Assembly (NCBI GenBank): GCA_030386875.1
Contig: CM059560.1
Location: 32,420,183 to 32,484,182 of the forward strand
Length of the DNA stretch: 64,000 nucleotides
Origin: Morinoia aosen
Lineage: Eukaryota; Arthropoda; Malacostraca; Amphipoda; Talitridae
Direction of reading: 5' to 3'
Position numbers and translations under genes: made by a program. The notes below the pieces were generated by a model, which did no database searches, was not told where the DNA came from, and saw nothing but the letters and a program-made list of their open reading frames with translations. Of this stretch, positions 1-10,759 are shown in pieces (the stretch's first letter is position 1; each line of letters starts with the position of its first letter).

Positions 1-2093
1 TTGGTGTGGCCCCTGACGCGCCAGTGTGCTTTGCTTGTGTTTGTTGGTGTGGCCCCTGACGCGCCAGTGTGCTTTGCTTGTGTTTGTTGGTGTGGCCCCT
101 GAAGCGCCAGTGTGCTTTGCTTGTGTTTGTTGGTGTGGCCCCTGACGCGCCAGTGTGCTTTGCTTGTGTTTGTTGGTGTGGCCCCTGACGCGCCAGTGTG
201 CTTTGCTTGTGTTTGTTGGTGTGGCCCCTGACGCGCCAGTGTGCTTTGCTTGTGTTTGTTGGTGTGGCCCCTGACGCGCCAGTGTGCTTTGCTTGTGTTT
301 GTTGGTGTGGCCCCTGACGCGCCAGTGTGCTTTGTCTTGTGTTTGTTGGTGTGGCCCCTGACGCGCCAGTGTGCTTTGCTTGTGTTTGTTGGTGTGGCCC
401 CTGACGCGCCAGTGTGCTTTGCTTGTGTTTGTTGGTGTGGCCCCTGACGCGCCAGTGTGCTTTGCTTGTGTTTGTTGGTGTGGCCCCTGACGCGCCAGTG
501 TGCTTTGCTTGTGTTTGTTGGTGTGGCCCCTGACGCGCCAGTGTGCTTTGCTTGTGTTTGTTGGTGGGGCCCCTGACGCGCCAGTGTGCTTTGCTTGTGT
601 TTGTTGGTGTGGCCCCTGACGCGCCAGTGTGCTTTGCTTGTGTTTGTTGGTGGGGCCCCTGACGCGCCAGTGTGCTTTGCTTGTGTTTGTTGGTGTGACC
701 CCTGACGCGCCAGTGTGCTTTGCTTGTGTTTGTTGGTGTGGCCCCTGACGCGCCAGTGTGCTTTGCTTGTGTTTGTTGGTGTGGCCCCTAACGCGCCAGT
801 GTGCTTTGCTTGTGTTTGTTGGTGGGGCCCCTGACGCGCCAGTGTGCTTTGCTTGTGTTTGTTGGTGTGGCCCCTGACGCGCCAGTGTGCTTTGCTTGTG
901 TTTGTTGGTGGGGCCCCTGACGCGCCAGTGTGCTTTGCTTGTGTTTGTTGGTGTGGCCCCTGACGCGCCAGTGTGCTTTGCTTGTGTTTGTTGGTGGGGC
1001 CCCTGACGCGCCAGTGTGCTTTGCTTGTGTTTGTTGGTGTGGCCCCTGACGCGCCAGTGTGCTTTGCTTGTGTTTGTTGGTGTGGCCCCTGACGCGCCAG
1101 TGTGCTTTGCTTGTGTTTGTTGGTGTGGCCCCTGACGCGCCAGTGTGCTTTGCTTGTGTTTGTTGGTGGGGCCCCTGACGCGCCAGTGTGCTTTGCTTGT
1201 GTTTGTTGGTGTGGCCCCTGACGCGCCAGTGTGCTTTGCTTGTGTTTGTTGGTGGGGCCCCTGACGCGCCAGTGTGCTTTGCTTGTGTTTGTTGGTGTGG
1301 TCCCTGACGCGCCAGTGTGCTTTGTCTTGTGTTTGTTGGTGTGGCCCCTGACGCGCCAGTGTGCTTTGTCTTGTGTTTGTTGGTGTGGCCCCTGACGCGC
1401 CAGTGTGCTTTGTCTTGTGTTTGTTGGTGTGGCCCCTGACGCGCCAGTGTGCTTTGCTTGTGTTTGTTGGTGTGGCCCCTGACGCGCCAGTGTGCTTTGC
1501 TTGTGTTTGTTGGTGTGGCCCCTGACGCGCCAGTGTGCTTTGTCTTGTGTTTGTTGGTGTGGCCCCTGACGCGCCAGTGTGCTTTGCTTGTGTTTGTTGG
1601 TGTGGCCCCTGACGCGCCAGTGTGCTTTGCTTGTGTTTGTTGGTGTGGCCCCTGACGCGCCAGTGTGCTTTGTCTTGTGTTTGTTGGTGTGGCCCCTGAC
1701 GCGCCAGTGTGCTTTGCTTGTGTTTGTTGGTGTGGCCCCTGACGCGCCAGTGTGCTTTGCTTGTGTTTGTTGGTGGGGCCCCTGACGCGCCAGTGTGCTT
1801 TGCTTGTGTTTGTTGGTGTGGCCCCTGACGCGCCAGTGTGCTTTGTCTTGTGTTTGTTGGTGTGGCCCCTGACGCGCCAGTGTGCTTTGTCTTGTGTTTG
1901 TTGGTGTGGCCCCTGACGCGCCAGTGTGCTTTGTCTTGTGTTTGTTGGTGTGGCCACTGACGCGCCAGTGTGCTTTGTCTTGTGTTTGTTGGTGTGGCCC
2001 CTGACGCGCCAGTGTGCTTTGTCTTGTGTTTATTGGTGTGGCCACTGACGCGCCAGTGTGCTTTGTCTTGTGTTTGTTGGTGTGGCCCCTGAC
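1..2093. repeat. 43-bp minisatellite, about 48 copies
   Basis: The window opens inside a head-to-tail array of a 43-bp unit (TTGGTGTGGCCCCTGACGCG followed by CCAGTGTGCTTTGCTTGTGTTTG). Variants are a 44-bp form with TTTGTCTTGTG, a GTGGGGCCCC form, and rare point changes. Between about 1411 and 1800 the variants recur every 130 bp (43+43+44), a local higher-order repeat. Two divergent units with GTGGCCACTGACG lie near the right end, and the array stops abruptly at GACTCCGCC. The left edge is outside the window. No gene is supported inside it. Confidence 0.97.
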
Positions 2094-3336
2094 TCCGCCA
2101 TGGTTTGAATAATCTTCAGCTTGTTCGTGCCTTAAATTATTTTCCTTCACCTCGGTCAATGTCTAGGAGTTTTCAATTAGATAAAAACAGAAGCCATGAA
2201 TTCTTCTAAAATATGAAGTAAGAATTTTAGAACTTTATCAAATTATAAACGTATGAGCAGTAAGTGTAACTACAGAAAAATTTTTACAGTCGGTAGTCGA
2301 TTTTCATCGTCGTTTTTTGTGTAATTTCCTGGCTTTTTTGCATTTACCTCCGAGTTATCATCGTTCTCTCTCCCTCTTTCACTCTCGTCTCCTCTCCGTT
2401 ATGCTCAGTTGGAATTTTAATCAAGGATGGATGAGTAAATTTGTTTTCAAGTTCTAAAATAATAAAGAGTTTTTTATAATGCCGACAGCATTTATTTGAA
2501 GGAAGGCCTGTAACAAATTTAGTAGGCATTTGACTTAAATTGGGTTAAAATTATTTTAATTTGAATTTACGCTCTCAAACGTTGTATTATATACAATTTA
2601 AGTTTTGAAAATCATTTTCTTTCATGAGGATTATTAGCTAGATCTATTCGATGAGATACACTGTAAAAGTGTTTCTGTAGTGACCCTTAGTGTTCATGCA
2701 TTTTTTAGTCGATAAACTTTAAACATTCTCGCATGACACCTTAAAAGGATTCACACCTTTTGTTCGTATTTGAATATTCTGTTAATTAATTACATGCATT
2801 CGTACGTTGCATTTAGGTAGGCTTAGTTACACATTGGAACATAGTATTCTTACGGACATGTTTGTGCTCTTGTTAATTTCTTATTCAGATCATATGAGTA
2901 CGATTTGCATTTGGACAGGGCTATGATGCATTCATTGCTAATATAAAAGAATCTTATAATTAAAGTTTTAGTTTGTCTTCTAAGGTTGAATATTCATAAC
3001 CAAACAAGTCATTTCAGGTTTTGTAAAAAAAGATTAAATTTACTTCTGTGTGTTCCATGTTCATGCAATGATGGGAGACATTTACATGATGGAAATTATA
3101 TTCTAATGTTGGTATTTCTACTTGTAATTTTATCATTACGGAAGCAAAGTCTTACTATGGTCAAAATTAAGCTGCTACTGATATTTTATCGTTTTAAACT
3201 CCTTTATTAGACTTTAAAATTTTCATGCATCAACGCTCACTGATCTACACTGTTTTTTATGAGCATATGAACATTTTTCCATAATCTCAGAATTTCCACC
3301 CTACATGGCTCTTGAGGCAACTTCCATTATTTCCAG
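2094..3336. other. AT-rich non-coding stretch before the first visible exon
   Basis: About 1.2 kb of AT-rich sequence with no credible exon. It is probably intron, because the exon beginning at 3337 starts inside a domain and inside a codon, so the missing upstream exons must lie left of it. A pyrimidine-rich tract ending TTATTTCCAG precedes 3337. Confidence 0.55.
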
Positions 3337-4622
3337 ATTTACACGTGATCGACGGCCGTTTCCAGATGGTGTGCTGCGGGGGCGCTGGAAGATTCGAGTC
3401 CGACCGGATCCTCGAGAACGTCCCCATGTTTGTGTGGTTGCACTTCTGTGTCGTCATCGATCTGAGGCTCTTGACATACAACATATTTCTGAATGATAGG
3501 AAAACTTCAGGCAAAATCCGAACTTCCACCGAAAAGGGGCTTAGTATCGAAGAAGGAGGGGTGATTATCTTGGGTCAAGAGCAAGATCTGTACGGAGGAG
3601 GCTTTAGCGCAGGTCAAAGTTTCGAGGGCATTCTTGCAGATTATACCATCGCGTTTGGAATTGCAGATAATCATGCTCTCGAAAACTTCATCCAGTGCAA
3701 TTCGAGTTCATTTGAAGACGTCATCGTAAACTTTGATAACTTTTCCCGTAAGTGGTCAGCTAACGGCAGCGTGGAAAGCACCTCATACCACTCCCAAGAT
3801 ATTTGCCAAACTAAAAATTTAACCTTCGTGGTTTTCTCAGAATTTCGGTCCCTAGAAGACTCTGCTAAATTATGTAATAAGCTCAAAGGAGAGATTGCTC
3901 TTCCGAAAAATGACCAGCAAAACAAAGAGTTGGCTAAAGTTATGGAGACTAAAAAGCGACGCTGCACAGTCGGTTGGAACGTCTGCCTTTGGCTTGGAGC
4001 AGAAGGTTCCAGAACTGAAGAGGGTAGTTGGATTTACAAAGATATAGTCACGGATGAGACCTTGAATTACACTAATTTCAGACAAGGCTACAACAACCCC
4101 GTCTCCACATACCAGTGCTTGTATTTTGACAGTTTCTCGCTGGGAATTTGGGTACAGTACCCTTGCTCTTTCAAAACATGCGTTGCCTGTTCATTCGAGA
4201 CGCGCACAGTGCAGCGACTCCGAGGCCTGTGCGAAGACTCCAATATCGATAGATACTACGTAATAAATGGAGAGTACAACGGCCAGCCTCTTTTCAGCGG
4301 CGTGAGCCATACTGTTATCCGGGCCACGAACACGACATGGGAGCTCGTCGATAGTTTCTATCCAGGTTTGAACGCATCGATGCTCGCCACTGAGCGCCAC
4401 CAAAATCCTGTGGGCTTACGGAAATGGAAAATAAATGGCGATAAATGCGAGGAGACGACAATAGAACTGCTGTTGACTGCCTGCAGGGCTGACCAGTACA
4501 CCTGCAATGACGGAACGTGCATCGATAAAATGCAGAGGTGTGATCTGCAGGTCAACTGTCCTGACCAGAGTGACGAGAGGCTTTGCATTCCTGTCGTTGT
4601 GCCTGGAGATTATATTAAAGAG
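3337..4622 (+). CDS. Exon A: pentraxin half, C-type lectin-like domain, LDLa module
   Basis: The exon begins after TTTCCAG with two bases of a split codon and ends GAG|GTAAAA in phase 0. The pentraxin/LamG part shows WLHFC at 3435-3449 and the family signature GQEQD at 3573-3587, followed by GGGFSAGQSFEG. The C-type-lectin-like domain covers about 3826-4200, with CLWLGA (3984-4001), a WIYKD segment and paired cysteines, but the EPN/QPD and WND calcium and sugar residues are not seen. The LDLa module is 4482-4586, with six cysteines and an acidic calcium cluster (CPDQSDE). N-glycosylation motifs such as NCSSS, NGS and NYT suggest an extracellular location. Reading on past the donor gives a stop after 12 residues, which supports splicing. 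Confidence 0.9.
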
Positions 4623-7600
4623 GTAAAATACTTAAAAAGTTATATGAATAGTAAACACTGAGACGTAAATAGAAAAACCTGTATTAATAAATTAGAATAA
4701 CGTGGAACGTCATGATGGGTTACATTAGTCCTCGATAAATTTTCAACAGGTCTCTCCATGTATGAATGATGTTGGTACATTTTGTTTTGGAATTTTGCGA
4801 GTTAATAGGGGAGTTATGATCTCATCATTTGAAACATTATAGTTTCTAATTTTATGTCACGGTTATGGGTTCTCTAGGTCATTCAAAATAGTATTAAAAG
4901 AGCGTGCTCAAAATATTCTATCATTTATCCTAGGGCTCCATTCTTATGTTTGATGGTGAGAGTTATAACTGGAAAGCTAGTAAAGGCTATGTCTATTTCT
5001 CATCGTTTTCTTACGCATTTAATTAATTATTTTGAATTGTTGACAATATTGTGAATAATTATTTTTGAAAACATTTTGTTTATTCAATGTTTACCTCAAT
5101 AATTTTATTTTCGTGTCTCTGTACATTAACGATCACCTTCGAAAAGAATTTGAACAATGAGCTCTATTCGCCGATGAATTAACTTCATCGATCAGATCAC
5201 AAAGTTGCTCTCTCAGAATTTCTTAGCTGCTGTCGGTGAGGTGAGATCAACCAATCAACCAGTACTACGCGGAGAACGTTAATGAATTCCGAAATTTACA
5301 TAGACTCATTTTTGAGTACGCAAGGTCAACCATAGCATGTAACTCGTCTCTTGAGCTCACCTCGATCACACGTCCAAACGCACGTACATGGGCTGGGCTG
5401 AAAGAACTTTGCGATCTCTGACAGCTCAAATCTGAATGTCAAATGCTCAGGTTCCTCCAGCGAGAGTGGGCAAGGAGGCAGCGCCTGTCCAGATCGGAGT
5501 GAACATTCTGTCCCTGCAGCCTGTGGACACCCTCAGCATGTTCATGCGGCTCACCCTGACCCTGACCCTCGTCTGGAGGGACCCTCGCATCATCATGGAA
5601 AGTCTCAACTACGATGAGAACCTCAACGTCATTCGTTCTGATGAGGTGCTGTCGTCAAATATCGTCTCACTTCTACGTCCATTTGATAGATTTAAACGAG
5701 ATATCAGAGCAGTCGTTCATTCATGCTTTTAGTGAATAGAGGGGTTCTTTTCTTTATTTTACCTGGCGTTTGGCTCAAAGTATTATGGCAGGTGGAAAGT
5801 TTTCGCTGTTACTCTGAATAAAACTGTGAATTACCTCATGTTTATGACTTGAAATAGCTGCTTCTCAGAACTCTTTTTGCAGTATTTCATCCTGCTTCAC
5901 AAATGTGTAATTGTGCCTTAAGCACATTTGTATAGCAAGATGATGAGTGCTCTTAATTGTGCCGAGATATGAGTGTTTTCTCCAGTCCTTGGTATTTTTT
6001 CCTTATTGTCTTGTTTTAGCTTGTTTATAAAACGTGAAAAATACTCAAATGAGTACCAGATATTCGAATTACACATTTGGAAGACTCTAAAGACCTGTAC
6101 GAGAAACCTAGCAAAAAAAATCGTGAGAAAATAATTTTCATTTCTAAGCTGACACTAAATCTTAGTCTGGTTCATAATGGATTTAAATTCATTTTTGTAC
6201 CAGTGCATATAAGGCTGCGGTGAAGTTCTTTGAAATTTTTCTTTGTCAGAAATAACGACCATCACATCTCCCATCATAGTCACACAATGAACAGATAAAA
6301 GTTTAATTCTTAGTAAATTCCAAACACTGTAATGATTTCATAGAAAAAAATACCCCGATTCGCAAAAGATTTTCGTAAATTTTTTACTTCCAATCTTTCA
6401 CTATACGACGAGAGTTTGCAAATTGAAATGAAATATTTATATTCTTCTAACACGAATGTTTTGACTTTTGTTACGAGATGCTGCCAATACTATCGTATTG
6501 GATGAGACACCGAGATAAAATTGAAGAATTTACTTCTGCAATCTAGAATTTATATTAAACGGGTGTTGAAATTGGTGTAGTCAATTGGTATTCAAATCAA
6601 AAAGTGAAAATCTTTTTAAATTCTCCCAATGAACTTATTATGTAGAACTATATTTCCTTTGATACGAATGACCAGGCATCAATGCGCATTATTTCCTGAC
6701 AAAGCATGAAACATTTTGAAGCCTAAATAGGTCAGAAAATCTCGAGTACATTATAAACGTCTAACATATACAAAGGTGTCGGTCAACGGCATTCATTAAA
6801 ATTAGACCAGACAGATTCGAGCGAACTAAATATTTTCGAGTAGAAGGTTCTGGCAAAAATTTGCAAGCATGTCCCTAATGCTGTTTACGCTGCTCTCTGA
6901 GCAGTGTGGATTCATAACTCTCCCTTTGATAAATTATCAAAATTAAATCATTTCATTATGAGAATTTGTTCCAGATTTCTAATGAATTAAAAACACTGAT
7001 TGAATAAAAAGTTGAATGGCATTGAAACCTCTAAGAGGATCAATTATACGATCTTCAAAGAAGTAAAATTGCACATAAATTTTAAGCAAGTTTTTTGATT
7101 CAAGACAAATTAGCGATGAATTTCTTCAAACATCAAATAAAAAGCCACTGTACATGATCTCGAGTGAGTCAAATGATCACCATTACATATTACCATGAAG
7201 CATTTCGAGTGAATGAATGATTAAGTTAAGCAGTTTCCAGTGCTGTATTTCATATATTTTAACAGTGCTTATAACTGACCAGATAAGTGTGAATAGGAGT
7301 GATTTCTAATTTAAGTGGCCAGAAGAGACCATGATTGGTTTGCACTGCCTTATAACTTTGATGCATGCAAATGTTCATAGTAATGCAACATACTGACAGG
7401 CGTCTGGGATGTTTTCATTTCCATTCACGCCATTAACGATTCAGTAGAACCAACATTGGTTTGCTGTACGTTCTTATTTCAGAGCTGGTAGAGTTGGAGA
7501 GGGCAGAGATTGATTTTTAGTACATTTTTACTCTTAAACAGAAATGATTGGACTAGAAAAGGAAAGGACTGATTTGTGGTACATTCTTATTTCCCCTGCA

Positions 7601-10434
7601 AGCATCTGTAGAATAGGAAACGGTACGTTAGACTGTCGGTGCAATCGATCCTCCAGTTATACGGCGTCATTTTATGCGAACCTCAACTTATACACGGAAA
7701 ATCAAGCCTCAGGTATTCATAATTTCGTTCAAAAACGCATTAATTAAATAACTGATAATAATCGTTATGCTTACAAGTTGTGATTCGCTTGAGACAGCGG
7801 ATTATTCTAGGACAGACTATAAACTCTCATTCGAGAGTAAAAAGTAAATATCCTGTTTAGTTTTTTATTCTCGAATGAGAGTTTTACTAATCCGAGATCG
7901 GCACTGCAGCTGTGGCAACCGAACTTGCTGTTCGAGGACGAGTACCACAGCGAGGCGACGCTGGAGCTGCTCACCAGCAATTTCCTGGTCGTCATGGAGT
8001 CCGGTCCCCTTGCTGATGACATCACCAGGGTCAGAGAAGGTGGGGGCGTCAATTCAGCGCAGTTCAAATAACATCGATAATGCACTGTTATACTTAAGGA
8101 TTTCGCTCCCCGAATATTTGACAGACCTGCATCTTTAGTTGCTCGAACATGCGTTGCATTTCATTTCTCATCGTTCCCCGGCTGCGTGGTCATTTGTTGG
8201 GTTGGTTAGTGATCGTACTCGGAATTCTTACCCGTGACTTTTTTGTGTGTATTGATGCATACTTTACGGGGAGCTGCTTTTAACTTCTGTGATTTTTGTC
8301 CCCAAATTTCTAGAGTCTAATCTTCATTTTCCAATCTTTTCTCCCTGATGATACGGTTTCGAAACGTTGCAAACAAAATATTGCTGTTATCGCTTGAAAT
8401 TAATATTTTTAATGAAAATGACTAGTGATTGATTGAGAATTTCAACTCGCGGAGAACTTGAAGTATTTAGGAATAAAGATTACTGTTATACAACTTACAA
8501 TTCTTTAATAATATTGTTCTATAATAATTTATTTTACACCATTCTTTGCATTGAAGAATCTTTAGCATAGCATCCTAGAATTAATTAACAATGTTTTTAA
8601 GATAATAAGACTTTCAACGATGTCAATGTGGCCGTACCGTAAAATCAAGTGTGTTTGCCCTTCCTTTAGTAGTTTTTATTTCAGCCAGGAAGGAAATATC
8701 GTTTTTTTTATGCGATAGACGTCTGTCGTCGATTTTTAATTAGAAAATAGTATATTGTGTCCAAAGAATGTACTTGAATCGATTGGACCTTGGAAAAAAT
8801 ACAAAGTTGGAGCCGAACATGCAATATTGGCATCTCCTTAACGGACACAGCAGACGATGTCACAAAGACGTTATTTTATAGTACAGCAATTTGTAACAAA
8901 AGATGTAATGTAAGATGAATATTTAAATAGTGGCAGCGCATTTGTTTTCGAAAACACAACTCCCTGTGAAACGGAGTTAAATCAGGAAGACATTATTCAG
9001 ATCAAGGGTTGCCGAAATCGTTCGTTAGTAATTATTTGGAAGAAAATTATGCTACAAAGGTGCTATAAGTTTGTTGTCATTGGGTACTAGCCGAACTTTT
9101 GATTATTTCTGGAATGAGCTTCTCAGTTGCAGATTTTCTCGATATTTCTCCTCTCTTAGCTGCGTCATACAACACTTGATCTGAATTTCAGTTCGCCGGC
9201 CCGGCTTGCTCTCTGGCTTACAATCTTCGCTATCGTTGCTATAGTTCACACAGTACTTGATCAGGCGTGAATTTTGAGAGCCATGTTTTGCTACAGTCGA
9301 GACATTTAATGGAAGTGTCCCGTGCATGATGTGCTTCACTTCCGACAAACTTAATGATAACCCTAGCGTCACAAGCCCACAACTGACCACATAGAATAAT
9401 CTACCGATATAAATACTGTAGGAATAAAATGAAACTGTACACAGTTTATGGCTGCTGGTATTTTCCCGGCAAAATCTCTGAAAAATTTTTATTTGCTAAC
9501 ATATACTCATTTTTCCCTCCAGTGCCGTAAAATTGCAAAATCAACTATAACTTCTGACAGTCTAGCTCCAATTTTTTGGTAATTTTACATTTTGACAACT
9601 TGCGTATGTGTTGTGTATGCTCACGCGTAAATCATATGAAGCATAAAGTGCTATTTGAAGCCTATTAAACTTTTTCCAGACGAGTTGTATCCCGGAACAC
9701 GCAACTCTCTGAAGCTCATCCAATCGTTCTCACTGCAATACGCCTGCCAGATGAATTTGGTCGCTTATCCTTTTGATACTCAGTCATGTACGTTCCTCAT
9801 CAGGCTTGTGGACGTTCCCAATGATTTTGTGAAACTGGAGCACGTCGGCGAAGGTGTAATATACTCCGGGCCTCTAAATTTGAGAGAATACGCCGTGCGC
9901 AAAGTGGACATGTCTTCGGACGATAGAGGCAATTACAGCGGCAAAGCGATTCGTTTGGTGATGGAGAACTTGTCCGGTTTTTACGTGAGCACCACCTACA
10001 TTCCCACGTTCCTGATGGTGGCGATTTGCTACTCGACTTTTTACTACAACATGGACGACTTCAACGACCGCATCATGGTTTCCCTCACAGCCCTGCTCGT
10101 GCTGGCCACTCTCTTCACTCAAATCACGGCCACGACGCCAAAAACGGCGTACCTCAAGCTCCTGGATGTGTGGTTCGTGTCCACGATCCTCGTCAACTTC
10201 GTCATCGTCATTGTTCTGGTGACGATCAACTTCTTTAAAATGAGAGAAGGCTTCGCTGACTTCAACGTGAACACACCCGTCTTCTCGATGACGAAACACC
10301 CTCTGCATCGGATGGCAGAAGAAGAAAAGCCTCGCATGAGCCTCAGAATGAACTATTATTCTCAAGTGTCCATCCCCGTTATCGTGGTATTCTTCACAGC
10401 TGTGTACATAGCGTTCGCTTTGTGGATCATGTAA
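3337..10434 (+). CDS. Pentraxin-like / C-type lectin-like / LDLa / Cys-loop ligand-gated ion channel, 5'-partial, 4 exons
   Basis: Predicted pentameric ligand-gated ion channel subunit with a long extracellular mosaic N-terminus. Exons are 3337-4622, 5451-5645, 7910-8039 and 9680-10434, all with GT-AG borders. Junction phases agree (0, 0, then 1), so one frame runs to the TAA at 10432-10434. Domain order is the C-terminal half of a pentraxin/LamG fold, a C-type-lectin-like domain, one LDL-receptor class A module, the neurotransmitter-gated channel ligand-binding domain with a 13-residue Cys-loop, and four membrane segments. Family knowledge says such subunits assemble as pentamers in the plasma membrane. 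Ligand and ion selectivity cannot be read here. The TM2 region resembles divergent arthropod channel groups and has no PAR motif typical of GABA, glycine or glutamate chloride channels. The 5' exons and signal peptide are missing from the window. The TTG at 3312 that opens the reading frame is not a real start. Confidence 0.88.
4623..5450 (+). other. Intron 1 of the channel gene (828 bp)
   Basis: GTAAAA donor and CTCAG acceptor, phase 0 on both sides. It is AT-rich with no other coding signal. Confidence 0.85.
5451..5645 (+). CDS. Exon B: start of the channel ligand-binding domain
   Basis: This exon has 65 whole codons, beginning VPPARVGKEAAPVQIGV and ending in IRSDE|GT. It carries the first beta-strands of a Cys-loop receptor ligand-binding domain: a V-x-I-x-V-N-I-type strand, the LSLQPVDTLSMF loop, and the LVWRDPRI segment equivalent to the conserved W-x-D-P-R of the family. 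There is no methionine or signal peptide here that would let the channel start independently of exon A, which supports a true fusion with the lectin-type exon. Confidence 0.88.
5646..7909 (+). other. Intron 2 of the channel gene (2,264 bp)
   Basis: GTGCTG donor and CTGCAG acceptor, phase 0. AT-rich. A 23-bp inverted repeat sits just before the acceptor (annotated separately), and a TACTAAT branch-point-like sequence begins at 7885. Confidence 0.8.
7821..7884. repeat. Intronic hairpin, 23-bp arms, 25 nt before the exon C acceptor
   Basis: Arms 7821-7843 and 7862-7884 are reverse complements over 23 positions with one mismatch, separated by an 18-nt loop. In the transcript the stem would end directly at the TTTTACTAAT branch-point-like sequence. 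A role in splice-site choice is only a hypothesis. Confidence 0.85.
7910..8039 (+). CDS. Exon C: ligand-binding domain, W-x-P segment
   Basis: This 130-nt exon begins LWQPNLLFEDEYHSE and ends VRE plus one base before GTGGGG. The LW-x-P-N/D-x-x-F motif is a Cys-loop receptor landmark. The exon starts in phase 0 and ends in phase 1, which matches exon D, where the split codon becomes Asp. The extra donor base makes this the only frame consistent with both neighbours. The opposite-strand and other-frame open stretches here are shadows. Confidence 0.87.
8040..9679 (+). other. Intron 3 of the channel gene (1,640 bp)
   Basis: GTGGGG donor and TTTTTCCAG acceptor, phase 1. No coding segment was recognised on either strand. 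An open stretch on the minus strand at 9103-9390 has no recognisable features. Confidence 0.8.
9680..10434 (+). CDS. Exon D: Cys-loop, TM1-TM4 and C-terminus of the channel
   Basis: The terminal exon carries the defining disulfide loop: Cys codons at 9745 and 9787 with exactly 13 residues between, containing AYPFDTQ. It then shows TM1 (about 9976-10047), TM2 (10066-10125, after FNDR, with SLTALLVLATLFTQ), TM3 (10141-10236) and, after a short cytoplasmic loop of about 45 residues, TM4 (about 10366-10431) ending at WIM and the stop. All four membrane segments are encoded in this one exon. The segment before TM2 lacks Pro-Ala-Arg, so chloride selectivity cannot be assumed. The TM3-TM4 loop is short compared with vertebrate subunits. 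Confidence 0.93.
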
Positions 10435-10730
10435 AATTTGAAAGGGCTGAAGCAACTGAAAGGGTTGAAAGGCTCATTTCTTAGAGGTACGATTTAAAAA
10501 AAACTTGATGTCCGTCATACATACAGTCGACAATATTAAGATTAAGAGCTAAGGTACATGGAATGAAATTATCATGCCTTCCTCCCCGATGTCAGTGTAT
10601 CTACATAGTGGATTAATCGAGATACAAGCAATGATCGAGTTTAAAATATACGTGAGGAGAGCGGGCTTCGAATTATCAATAGAATTTGATCGTTTCACTT
10701 TCAAGGTAATTTTCGTATAATTTAAAAAAA

Positions 10731-10736
10731 AATAAA
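10731..10736 (+). terminator. Candidate poly(A) signal AATAAA
   Basis: The first AATAAA downstream of the channel stop codon, about 300 nt into the 3' region. A second lies at 10800. In AT-rich DNA such hexamers arise by chance, so this is only a candidate. Confidence 0.35.
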
Positions 10737-10759
10737 TATCAGTTCTTCTTGAACTGATA
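10735..10759. repeat. Small perfect hairpin downstream of the channel gene
   Basis: Arms ATATCAGTTC and GAACTGATAT (10 bp) with a 5-nt TTCTT loop, overlapping the candidate poly(A) signal. The functional meaning is unknown. Confidence 0.7.

Noticed and set aside
788..1957. 389-codon minus-strand frame
   Set aside because: It lies wholly in the 43-bp tandem array and is open only because the unit lacks stops on that strand. The frame rotates with each unit.
9874..10455. 193-codon His/Val-rich minus-strand frame
   Set aside because: Antisense shadow of the channel exon D.
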